39,012 nucleotides of DNA. It comes from Bacteroidales bacterium. GTDB lineage: Bacteria; Bacteroidota; Bacteroidia; Bacteroidales; UBA932. The number at the start of each line of letters is the position of its first letter. Position 1 is the stretch's first letter. Positions 23,399-31,222 of the stretch are shown piece by piece. Below the pieces are notes generated by a model. The model was not told where the DNA came from and did no database searches. It saw only the letters and a list, made by a program, of their open reading frames with translations. The stretch covers positions 1 through 39,012 of the forward strand of contig JAEFAI010000022.1 of NCBI GenBank assembly GCA_016291185.1, in the 5' to 3' direction. The translations under genes and the position numbers were made by a program.

Positions 23399-26125
23399 AT
23401 GTTTGAAGTTAAGAAACGTGTCTATCGCTTCGGTGGCAAGACCGCCGAAGGTGACGGGACCATGCGTGAGCTCCTGGGTGGTAAGGGAGCCAACCTGGCC
23501 GAGATGAGCAAGCTCGGCATGCCGGTGCCTGCCGGCTTCACCATTACGACTGAATGCTGTGCCGAGTACTATCAGCTTGGTGGTGGCTACACCGAGGAAC
23601 TCAAAATGGAGGTCCGCGGCGCCCTCAACGCCACCGAGGCTTTGATGGGCAAGAAATTCGGCGATCCCAACGACCCGCTCCTCGTGAGCTGCCGCTCCGG
23701 CGCACGCAGCTCCATGCCGGGTATGATGGATACCATCCTCAATATCGGTCTGTGCTCCGCGACGATCCCGGGCATGATCAAGAAGACCGGCAACCCCCGC
23801 TTCGTGTACGACGCTTACCGCCGCCTCATCATGATGTACTCTGACGTCGTGATGGAGAAGGCCGAGGGCATCGAGCCTGCCGACGGCCAGGGCATCCGCC
23901 AGCAGCTGGACCGTATGATGGCCGAGCTGAAGGAGAAGAAGGGCTATGCCTCCGATACCGACATCACCGCCGACGAGCTGAAGGACCTCTGCGAGAAATT
24001 CAAGAAGAAGGTCAAGGAAGTGCTCGGCGTCGATTTCCCCGATACCGCTCAGGATCAGCTCTGGGGCTCCATCGGCGGCGTCTTCAAGTCCTGGAACGGC
24101 AAGCGCGCCATCGCGTACCGCCGCATCGAGAAGATTCCTGATGACTGGGGTACGGCTGTGAACGTCCAGTCCATGGTGTTCGGTAACATGGGTAACACCT
24201 CCGCCACCGGTGTCGCGTTCTCCCGCAACCCGGCCAACGGTGACAACCGTTTCTACGGCGAGTGGCTGATCAACGCCCAGGGCGAGGATGTCGTGGCCGG
24301 TATCCGCACCCCGAACCCGCTCAACGAAGCTACCAAGAACGATCATAACCGCAATCTCGAGTCCCTCGAGAAGGCGATGCCGAAGGTGTACAAGGAGCTC
24401 GACGACATCCGCAAGCGTCTGGAGAACCATTTCCACGACATGCAGGACATCGAGTTCACCATCCAGGAGGGTGTCCTCTGGATGCTGCAGTGCCGTATCG
24501 GCAAGCGCACCGGTCTGGCCGCCCTGCAGATGGCCGTCGATATGCTCGACGAGGGCATGATCGACGAGAAGACCGCCGTGACGCGCGTCTCCCCGGCCCA
24601 GCTGGACGAGGTGCTGCACCCGATCCTGAACGCCGCTTCCGAGAAGGAAGCCAAGGTGGTGGCCAAGGGTCTGCCTGCTTCCCCGGGCGGAGCCGTCGGT
24701 ACCATCGTCTTCACCTCCGAGGCTGCCATGGAGGCCGCTGCCGCTGGCAAGAAGACCATCCTCGTGCGTGAGGAGACCTCCCCGGAGGACATCCAGGGTA
24801 TGCGCGCTTCCGCCGGTATCCTGACGATGCGCGGTGGTATGACCTCCCACGCCGCCCTCGTGGCGCGCGGCTGGGGCAAGTGCTGCATCGTGGGTTGCGA
24901 GGCGATGAAGATCAACTTCGAGGCCAAGACCCTCACCTTCGCCGGTGACAAGAAAGTTTACAAGGAAGGCGACTGGCTCTCCCTCAACGGTGCCAAGGGC
25001 AACGTGTATGCCAAGCAGATCGAGATGATGGACGCCAGCGAGAACCCGACCTTCATCAAGTTCATGACCATCGTGGACAAGTACCGCCGTCTGGGTGTGC
25101 GTACCAACGCCGACACCCCGGAGGATGCCCAGAAGGCCCTCGACTTCGGCGCCGAAGGTATCGGCCTCTTCCGTATCGAGCATATGTTCTACGGCAAGAA
25201 TTCCGAGACCCCGCTCGCCAAGCTGCGCAAGATGATCCTCTGCACCACCGACCGTGAGCGCAAGGACGCGCTGGCCGAGCTGGAGCCGTTCATCAAGGCT
25301 TCCGTCAAGAGCACCCTCAAGGTGATGGACGGCAAGCCGGTGGTGTTCCGTCTGCTCGACCCGCCTCTCCACGAGTTCGTCCCGACCACCAAGGAGAAGA
25401 CCGCCGAGGTTGCCAAGGAGCTGGGTATCAGCGCCGCTGAGGTGACCCGCCGTGGCGCCAGCCTCCACGAGGTCAACCCGATGATGGGTCTGCGCGGCGT
25501 GCGTCTGCACGTGGCTTACCCGCTCATCGCCGAGACCCAGTACCGTGCCATCTTCACGGCTGTCGCCGAACTGTGCCGCGAGGGCTACCACCCGCAGCCG
25601 GAGATCATGATCCCGGTCACGGTGTCCGCCCGCGAGCTGGGCTTCCAGCGCGCCATCTGCGAGCGCATCAAGGCTGAGGTCGAGGTGCACAACGAGATGA
25701 TCATCACCTACAAGTTCGGTACGATGATCGAGATCCCGCGCGCTGCCCTGACCGGCGACCGTATGGCCCGTACCGCCGAGTTCTTCTCCTTCGGTACCAA
25801 CGACCTGACGCAGATGACCTTCGGCTTCTCCCGCGACGATGTGGGCACCTTCATGGGTGACTACCTCGGCCACAAGATCCTCGACGCCGACCCGTTCCAG
25901 ACCATCGACACCAAGGCTGTCGGCAAGCTGGTCGAGATCGGTATCCAGGGTGGTCGCGCCCGTCGTCCGGAGCTGAAGTGCGGTGTCTGCGGCGAGCACG
26001 GCGGTGATCCTGACTCCATCTCCTTCTTCAACAAGATCGGTGTGGACTACGTCAGCTGCTCTCCGTTCCGCGTGCCTATCGCCCGCCTCGCCGCTGCCCA
26101 GGCCGCGATCAAGCAGTCCGAATAG
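23399..26125 (+). CDS. ppdK: Pyruvate, phosphate dikinase
   Basis: 908 residues, slightly longer than the usual 870-890. The enzyme interconverts pyruvate + ATP + phosphate and PEP + AMP + pyrophosphate, and in anaerobes it often serves glycolysis. The N-terminal nucleotide-binding domain has GGKGANLAEMSKLGMPVPAG and SCRSGARSSMPGMMDT. The swivelling domain has the phosphorylated His484 in GGMTSHAALVARG. The C-terminal PEP/pyruvate barrel has FRIEHMF, FGTNDLTQMTFGFSRDD and Cys864 in CGVCGEHGGDP. Start ATG 23399 is the first in frame. Gly GGT and Arg CGT codons are much more frequent than in neighbouring genes, as expected for a highly expressed gene. A strong terminator follows. Confidence 0.98.
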   Translation: MFEVKKRVYRFGGKTAEGDGTMRELLGGKGANLAEMSKLGMPVPAGFTITTECCAEYYQLGGGYTEELKMEVRGALNATEALMGKKFGDPNDPLLVSCRSGARSSMPGMMDTILNIGLCSATIPGMIKKTGNPRFVYDAYRRLIMMYSDVVMEKAEGIEPADGQGIRQQLDRMMAELKEKKGYASDTDITADELKDLCEKFKKKVKEVLGVDFPDTAQDQLWGSIGGVFKSWNGKRAIAYRRIEKIPDDWGTAVNVQSMVFGNMGNTSATGVAFSRNPANGDNRFYGEWLINAQGEDVVAGIRTPNPLNEATKNDHNRNLESLEKAMPKVYKELDDIRKRLENHFHDMQDIEFTIQEGVLWMLQCRIGKRTGLAALQMAVDMLDEGMIDEKTAVTRVSPAQLDEVLHPILNAASEKEAKVVAKGLPASPGGAVGTIVFTSEAAMEAAAAGKKTILVREETSPEDIQGMRASAGILTMRGGMTSHAALVARGWGKCCIVGCEAMKINFEAKTLTFAGDKKVYKEGDWLSLNGAKGNVYAKQIEMMDASENPTFIKFMTIVDKYRRLGVRTNADTPEDAQKALDFGAEGIGLFRIEHMFYGKNSETPLAKLRKMILCTTDRERKDALAELEPFIKASVKSTLKVMDGKPVVFRLLDPPLHEFVPTTKEKTAEVAKELGISAAEVTRRGASLHEVNPMMGLRGVRLHVAYPLIAETQYRAIFTAVAELCREGYHPQPEIMIPVTVSARELGFQRAICERIKAEVEVHNEMIITYKFGTMIEIPRAALTGDRMARTAEFFSFGTNDLTQMTFGFSRDDVGTFMGDYLGHKILDADPFQTIDTKAVGKLVEIGIQGGRARRPELKCGVCGEHGGDPDSISFFNKIGVDYVSCSPFRVPIARLAAAQAAIKQSE

Positions 26126-26159
26126 ATTCGGCCTGCTTGACGCCTTCGGCGCCTATGAC

Positions 26160-26201
26160 GGGGGGCGTTCCCCCCGAACCCCCTGCGTCGCTACGCTCCG
26201 A
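26160..26201. repeat. B-type repeat, copy 1
   Basis: This 42-base unit begins with a perfect hairpin (GGGGGG-CGTT-CCCCCC) and continues with a conserved part, ACCCCCTGCGTCGC then GCTCCGA. It matches copy 2 (26295-26336) at 35 of 42 positions. It lies 34 bases after the ppdK stop codon. Confidence 0.85.
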
Positions 26202-26220
26202 AGCACCGGCATTAATATAA

Positions 26221-26254
26221 AAGAGCCCGAAGGTAATTGTCTCCGGGCTCTTTT
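26221..26254 (+). terminator. Rho-independent terminator of ppdK
   Basis: AAGAGCCCG (26221-26229) pairs with CGGGCTCTT (26244-26252), followed by TTTTGTT. The inner bases AAGG/CTCC add further pairing. The hairpin reads AAAAGAGCCCGG on the minus strand with an A/T-rich sequence beyond, so it may work in both directions and also end DUF389-gene transcripts. Confidence 0.85.
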
Positions 26255-26257
26255 GTT

Positions 26258-26286
26258 CGTCATTCGCCGGCACCGACCGGCGAATC
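26258..26286. repeat. P-type palindromic element, copy after ppdK terminator
   Basis: Arms ATTCGCCGG and CCGGCGAAT, centre CACCGA. It differs from the copy at 26348-26376 at one of 29 positions and from the truA copies mainly by one extra central base. Confidence 0.9.
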
Positions 26287-26294
26287 TAATGACC

Positions 26295-26336
26295 GGTGGG
26301 CTAACCCCCCGGACCCCCTGCGTCGCAAAGCTCCGA
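26295..26336. repeat. B-type repeat, copy 2
   Basis: Same orientation as copy 1 and 35 of 42 positions identical. The hairpin here has one mismatch (GGTGGG-CTAA-CCCCCC). It lies between the two P elements. Confidence 0.85.
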
Positions 26337-26347
26337 CCTACCTTTCC

Positions 26348-26376
26348 CGTCATTCGCCGGCTCCGACCGGCGAATC
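26348..26376. repeat. P-type palindromic element next to the DUF389 stop codon
   Basis: Arms ATTCGCCGG and CCGGCGAAT, centre CTCCGA. It ends three bases from the DUF389 stop codon at 26380, so like the truA copies it sits at the 3' end of a minus-strand gene. Confidence 0.9.
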
Positions 26377-26379
26377 TCT

Positions 26380-27720
26380 TTATTTCGTGCCGATGACGGT
26401 GACGTCGTCGATGCCCAGGCGGACGCGGAGCCACTGCTCGATGCGCTCGCGCTCGGCGTCTTTCAGGGGTTGGGTACTGTGGACAATGGCAACGACGGCG
26501 GCGACAGCCTTGCCGTCGGCAGCCTCCACACGCTGGCCGCGGGTGAGCGTGACCTCGGTCACGCCGTCGTACTGCGCGGCGATCTCCCGGGTGATCAGCT
26601 CGGAGGGCAGCTGCTGCGCCTTGTAGAACTCGATGGCCGTGGAGAGCGAATCGACCTGGCCGGTCAGGCGCCGGATCTCATCGTTGTGGCTGTCGATCAT
26701 GCTGCGGATGAGCTCCGACTCGGATATGACCTCGTTCTGGAAGGCGGCATCCTCGTGGATGACGATCTGGGCGCGGGTGATGCCGATCTCCTCGGCGTTG
26801 AGGTAGAGCTGCTCGCGGGCGGAGGACTCCAGCTTTTCACCGGCCAGGTACAGGTTGAGGGTGGAAGGCTTGGTCTCGATGTCGGCGTGGTAGTCGTAGA
26901 TGAAGCTCTTGCCCAGGTTCTTGTTCTGCTGGACGAGGAGTCGCGCGTTGCGGGCGAAGTTGTTGTCTTTGATCATCTCCACCGCCGAGAATACGCTCGG
27001 GACCAACAGAAGAAGAAGGATGACGGTAACCCAGCGCGTGTTGCGCTTGCGCTTCGCTTCATCTTCCCCGACGGGCGTGAAGTGCAGCAGGTAGCGCACC
27101 GACACGAAGGTCGCGAGGGTGATGAAGACGGTATTGATGATGAAGAGGTAGAAAGCGCCGACGATAAAGTGCCAGTCCAGGTGCGCGAGGCCGTAGCCCA
27201 CCGTACACAGCGGCGGCATGAGGGCGGTGGCGATGGCCACGCCCGGAATCACGGTGCCGCCCTTTTCCTTGCGGGAATTCTCCAGGATGCCGGCGAAGCC
27301 GCCGAACAGGGCGATGAACACGTCGTAGAGCGTCGGATTGGTGCGCGCCAGCAGCTCCGTCTGCTGTTCCAGTTCCAGCGGCGAGACCAGGTAGAAAATC
27401 GACGAGGCGAGAATACTGATCACCACCATAACGGCGAAATTCTTGAGCGCATCCCGGACCAGAATCGTGTCGTTCGTGCCCAGACCCATGCCGAAGCCCA
27501 GGATCGGGCCCATCACCGGGGAGATGAGCATGGCGCCGATGATCACCGGGATGGAGTTGAGGTTGAGGCCGACCGACGCGATGATGATCGCGCACGCGAG
27601 AATATAGACGTTGGGCCCGCGGAAGTGAATGCCGTTGCGGATGTTGACCGCCGCCGCATCTACATCCACGTGGTCCCGCATGTTGACCAGGAGCCGGAGG
27701 AATCGGGTAAACTTGTTCAT
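26380..27720 (-). CDS. DUF389 multi-pass membrane protein
   Basis: 446 residues from ATG 27720. The frame stays open far upstream, but that part is antisense to the EF-hand gene. DUF389 features are clear: NVYILACAIIIASVGLNLNS, IIGAMLISPVMGPILGFGMG, FGGFAGILENSRKEKGGTVI, PGVAIATALMPPLCTVGYGL. About six helices lie between residues 35 and 250. The C-terminal 190 residues are soluble, probably periplasmic, with a coiled-coil-like stretch (SELIRSMIDSHNDEIRRLTG) and a final domain resembling a small alpha-beta fold. The family's function is not established. It has its own divergent promoter and converges on ppdK. Confidence 0.9.
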   Translation of the reverse strand: MNKFTRFLRLLVNMRDHVDVDAAAVNIRNGIHFRGPNVYILACAIIIASVGLNLNSIPVIIGAMLISPVMGPILGFGMGLGTNDTILVRDALKNFAVMVVISILASSIFYLVSPLELEQQTELLARTNPTLYDVFIALFGGFAGILENSRKEKGGTVIPGVAIATALMPPLCTVGYGLAHLDWHFIVGAFYLFIINTVFITLATFVSVRYLLHFTPVGEDEAKRKRNTRWVTVILLLLLVPSVFSAVEMIKDNNFARNARLLVQQNKNLGKSFIYDYHADIETKPSTLNLYLAGEKLESSAREQLYLNAEEIGITRAQIVIHEDAAFQNEVISESELIRSMIDSHNDEIRRLTGQVDSLSTAIEFYKAQQLPSELITREIAAQYDGVTEVTLTRGQRVEAADGKAVAAVVAIVHSTQPLKDAERERIEQWLRVRLGIDDVTVIGTK

Positions 27721-27740
27721 GTGGATTAGTCTTTGTCGTA

Positions 27741-27748
27741 CAAATATA
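27741..27748 (-). promoter_or_regulatory. Putative -7 box of the DUF389 gene
   Basis: The minus strand reads TATATTTG, a full TAnnTTTG match, 20 bases before the ATG. It forms one arm of a perfect 9-bp inverted repeat (CAAATATAA at 27741-27749, TTATATTTG at 27761-27769). Confidence 0.55.
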
Positions 27749-27761
27749 AGGATATAATTGT

Positions 27762-27769
27762 TATATTTG
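27762..27769 (+). promoter_or_regulatory. Putative -7 box of the EF-hand gene
   Basis: TATATTTG on the plus strand, 32 bases before ATG 27802. It is the mirror of the DUF389 box with 11 bases between the arms. The only upstream TTTG (27732-27735) is 26 bases away, longer than usual. Confidence 0.5.
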
Positions 27770-27801
27770 TGGATATCGAATAACCAAAACACTTCCACGA
27801 T

Positions 27802-30015
27802 ATGGCAAAGAAACAGACGAACGGCTATCCCTGGAAATTCTGCTCTCTGGGCGGAGTGGTCCGGGTGAACATCACGTCGGGCGAGGACATCGCCCATCTG
27901 GGCGAGCTGGACCAGAAGCTCTGGACGGTCCTGAGCTGCCCGACGAAGGATCTGGAATTCGACGAACAAACGCTGAAGCTGATCGATGCCGACGGCGACG
28001 GCCGCGTCCGCGTGCATGAGGTCGTGTCCGCCGCGCAGTGGCTGACTTCCGTGGTCAAGGACAAGGACGCCATCCTGAAGGGTGAGCGCGTGCTGAAGCT
28101 CGACGGCATCAATACGGACTGCGAAGCCGGGCAGACGCTGCTCGCTTCCGCGAAGCACATCCTGCGGAACCTCGGCCTGGACAAGGACGAGATCAGCGTG
28201 GAAGAGGCTTCCGACAGCGTGGCCATCTTCAAGGATACGAAATTCAACGGGGACGGCATCATTACACCCGTCTCCGCGGACGACGAGGCGCTCAAGGCGC
28301 TGATCGCCACCATCGCGGAGAAGATCGGCTCCGAGACCGACCGCAGCGGCGAAGCCGGCGTTACGGCTGAGCAGATCGAGGCCTTCTACGCCGCCCTCGC
28401 GGACTACGCTGCCTGGCAGGACGCCGCCGAGGCCGATAAGAAGAATATTTTCCCGTACGGGGAGAACACCGCCGCGGCCCTGGCTGCCTGCGAAGCGGTC
28501 AAGGACAAGGTGGCCGACTACTTCATGCGCTGCAAGCTCATCCGCTTCGACGGAGACGTTGCGGCCGCCGTGGACGTGTCCGCGGAGCGCGTCGGCGCCA
28601 TCAGCGACAAGAACCTCGCGACGCAGTCCGAGGAGATCGCGACCTACCCGCTGGCGCGGCCGACCCAGGAGGCTGTCCTGCCGTTCGACGCCGTCAACCC
28701 GGCCTGGCAGGCGCAGTTCGCTGCCGTCAAGGCGCTCGTGCTGGATGCCGATTTCCCGAAGGCGAAAGGCATCACCGAGGCCCAGTGGCTGGAGGTGCTC
28801 GCGAAATTCGGGCCTTACCAGGCCTGGATGGCCGACAAGAAGGGCGAGGCCGTGGAGGCCCTCGGGATCGAGGAGGTCCACGCGCAGCTGAAGGCCGACC
28901 GCAAGGCAGACCTGCTCGCGCTTGTCGAGGCCGACAAGGCCCTCGAGGCGGAGTCCCTGGCGATCGACGACGTGAAGAAGCTGATGCTCTACTATCGCGA
29001 TTTCGCGAAGCTGCTCCGCAACTACGTCCTCTTTACAGACTTCTACGGCCGCCGGGAGGGTACCCGCGGCATCTTCGAGGTCGGCAAGCTCTATATCGAC
29101 GAGCGCTGCTGCGACCTCTGTATCCGGATCACCGACATGGGCGCCCACGCCGACATGCCCAAGCTCAGCGGGATGTTCCTGCTCTACTGCAAGTGTACTT
29201 CCAAGACGAAGGGCGAGACGATGGACATCGTGGCCGTGATGACTGACGGCAAGACCAGCGACCTGCGTCCTGGCAAGAACGGCCTGTTCTACGACCTGGA
29301 CGGCGGCGACTGGGATGCCGTGATCACCAAGGTGGTGGAGAATCCCATCAACCTCCGGGAAGCCTTCTGGAGCCCGTACCGCAAGGTGGCGCGCTTCGTC
29401 TCCGAGAAGATCGACAAGGCGGCGGCCGACAAGGACGCCGACGCGATGGCCAAGCTGACGGCGGCTGCCGACAGCAAGCCCGCGGAGGCCGCCAAGCAGC
29501 CGTTCGACATCGCCAAATACGCCGGAATCTTCGCCGCCGTCGGCATGGCCCTCGGCGCTATCGGTGCTGCGCTGGGCCTGATCGGGCAGTCGCTCAAGGG
29601 GCTGACCTGGTGGCAGATCCTCGTCGTGATCGCCGCCGTGATGCTCATCATTTCCGGCCCGGCCTGCTTCATCGCCTGGCGCAAACTGCGCAAGCGCAAC
29701 CTGGGTCCTGTGCTCAACGCCAACGGCTGGGCCATCAACTCGCGCGTGCTCGTCAACATCCTCTTTGGCAAGACGCTCACCAGCGTGGCCAAATACCCGA
29801 AGCTGAAGCTCGCCGACCCGTACAAGAAGCGCACGCCTTGGTGGCGCAAGTGCCTGTACTGGCTGCTCGCCCTGGTGATCGTCGCCTTCGGCGTGGGCTA
29901 TTTTACCAATAACCTGAAGTGGATGGGAATTGAACGGAAGGCGAAGACCGAGCAGGTCGAAGAAGCGCCTGCCGCCGAAGAACCGACCGCCGAAACGCCT
30001 GAAACCGCTGAATAG
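27802..30015 (+). CDS. Large EF-hand membrane protein of unknown function
   Basis: 737 residues. The N-terminus (GYPWKFCSLGGVVRVNI, GEDIAHLGELDQKLWTVLSC) is followed by a full EF-hand calcium loop at 62-73, DADGDGRVRVHE. A degenerate second loop is near 148-160 (FNGDGIITPVSAD). Residues about 185-420 are helical. A cysteine cluster follows: Cys436, Cys437, Cys440, then Cys463 and Cys465 (RCCDLC, YCKC), which could bind metal. Two membrane helices (about 572-592 and 603-625) and a third (about 684-702) precede an Ala/Glu/Pro-rich tail. No function is known to me. It is one base from the glycosyltransferase gene, so the two are likely co-expressed. Confidence 0.85.
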   Translation: MAKKQTNGYPWKFCSLGGVVRVNITSGEDIAHLGELDQKLWTVLSCPTKDLEFDEQTLKLIDADGDGRVRVHEVVSAAQWLTSVVKDKDAILKGERVLKLDGINTDCEAGQTLLASAKHILRNLGLDKDEISVEEASDSVAIFKDTKFNGDGIITPVSADDEALKALIATIAEKIGSETDRSGEAGVTAEQIEAFYAALADYAAWQDAAEADKKNIFPYGENTAAALAACEAVKDKVADYFMRCKLIRFDGDVAAAVDVSAERVGAISDKNLATQSEEIATYPLARPTQEAVLPFDAVNPAWQAQFAAVKALVLDADFPKAKGITEAQWLEVLAKFGPYQAWMADKKGEAVEALGIEEVHAQLKADRKADLLALVEADKALEAESLAIDDVKKLMLYYRDFAKLLRNYVLFTDFYGRREGTRGIFEVGKLYIDERCCDLCIRITDMGAHADMPKLSGMFLLYCKCTSKTKGETMDIVAVMTDGKTSDLRPGKNGLFYDLDGGDWDAVITKVVENPINLREAFWSPYRKVARFVSEKIDKAAADKDADAMAKLTAAADSKPAEAAKQPFDIAKYAGIFAAVGMALGAIGAALGLIGQSLKGLTWWQILVVIAAVMLIISGPACFIAWRKLRKRNLGPVLNANGWAINSRVLVNILFGKTLTSVAKYPKLKLADPYKKRTPWWRKCLYWLLALVIVAFGVGYFTNNLKWMGIERKAKTEQVEEAPAAEEPTAETPETAE

Positions 30016-30016
30016 T

Positions 30017-31222
30017 ATGGGTAATAAACCGACCGTATTCAATCCCGAAAGGGCCAATGTCGGCCTGTTCTGCGAGGCCTTCCCGCCCGTGATGGACGGC
30101 GTGTCCGTCTGCATGGAGAACTATGCCTACTGGCTCCAGAAGAAGGTGGGCGGCGTGGCCGTGGTCACGCCGCACGTCCCGAAGGCGGACTACAGCGTAC
30201 ACGATTATAAGGTATTCGACTATCTGTCCATTCCGGTGCCCAAGCGGCACCCGTACATGACCGGCATTGCGGAGTTCGATCCGACCTATCTGGCCAAGAT
30301 CGCTACGACGCGGTTCAAGATCGTGCACGCGCACACGCCCTTCTCCGCCGGTATGGCGGGCCTGCGCATCGCGCGGACGCAGAAGATCCCGCTGGTGGCC
30401 ACATTCCACTCCAAGTACCGCGACGACTTCGTCAAGATCCTGCCCAAGCTGGTTGCAAACATGATGGTGGACTCGGTCGTCGATTTCTTTGAGCGCGCTG
30501 ACCTGGTCTGGGTGCCGCAGGAGTCCGTGATCGATGTGATCCGCGAGTATGGCTACAAAGGCCACGTGGAGGTGATGGACAACGGCTCCGACCTCGTGGC
30601 GGACTATCCCGAGAAGTACTTCGTGGAGGCCCGGCAGCGGCTGGGCATCGCCCCGGAGGAATTCGTGCTGCTCTTCGTGGGCCAGCATGTCTGGCAGAAG
30701 AATCCCCAGCTGACCATTGAGGCCCTCTCCCGCCTGGAGGATGTCCCGTTCCGGATGTACTTCGTGGGGACGGGCTATGCCGCCGAGGATATGAAGGCGA
30801 TGGTCAGCGAGAAAGGCCTGGATGGCAAGGTGACCTTCGTCGGTTCAATCACGGACCGCTCGAAGATTGTCGATTACTATGCGGCTTCCGACTTGTTCGT
30901 CTTCCCTTCGCTCTACGACAACGCACCGCTCGTCGTGCGCGAAGCGGCGGCCCTGCACACGCCTTCCATCATGGCCATCGGCTCCACGGCCGCGACCATC
31001 CTCAAGGACGGCGAGAACGGCTTCCTGGTGGAAAACGACCCGGACAAGCTGGCGCAGCTGCTCCGGGAGCTGATCCACGATCCCGAACGCGTGCATCGCG
31101 TGGGCGTGCAGGCGTCCAAGACCATCGTCCGTTCGTGGGAAGACTGCGTGGAAGAAGTGATCGACCGCTACAATTCGCTGCTGCGCAGCCGCGGCCTGCC
31201 GCTTATCGAACGTCCAGCGTAG
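30017..31222 (+). CDS. GT4-family glycosyltransferase
   Basis: 401 residues from ATG 30017, one base after the EF-hand gene. The GT-B fold of family GT4 is clear: N-terminal GLFCEAFPPVMDGVSVCMEN, acceptor-side HAHTPFSAGMAGLRIA and ATFHSKYRDDF, then the donor domain LLFVGQHVWQKNPQLTIEAL and ASDLFVFPSLYDNAPLVVRE. The first acid of the usual E-x7-E motif is Asp here (D-x7-E). Homologues make glycolipids or capsule and lipid-linked sugars; donor and acceptor cannot be told. No signal peptide. Its last 20 bases overlap the end of the convergent MG2-domain gene. Confidence 0.88.
   Translation: MGNKPTVFNPERANVGLFCEAFPPVMDGVSVCMENYAYWLQKKVGGVAVVTPHVPKADYSVHDYKVFDYLSIPVPKRHPYMTGIAEFDPTYLAKIATTRFKIVHAHTPFSAGMAGLRIARTQKIPLVATFHSKYRDDFVKILPKLVANMMVDSVVDFFERADLVWVPQESVIDVIREYGYKGHVEVMDNGSDLVADYPEKYFVEARQRLGIAPEEFVLLFVGQHVWQKNPQLTIEALSRLEDVPFRMYFVGTGYAAEDMKAMVSEKGLDGKVTFVGSITDRSKIVDYYAASDLFVFPSLYDNAPLVVREAAALHTPSIMAIGSTAATILKDGENGFLVENDPDKLAQLLRELIHDPERVHRVGVQASKTIVRSWEDCVEEVIDRYNSLLRSRGLPLIERPA

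Noticed and set aside
27721..30114. Upstream extension of the DUF389 frame through the EF-hand gene
   Set aside because: The extension is antisense to a clear gene, and a -7 box and ATG lie at 27741-27748 and 27720.
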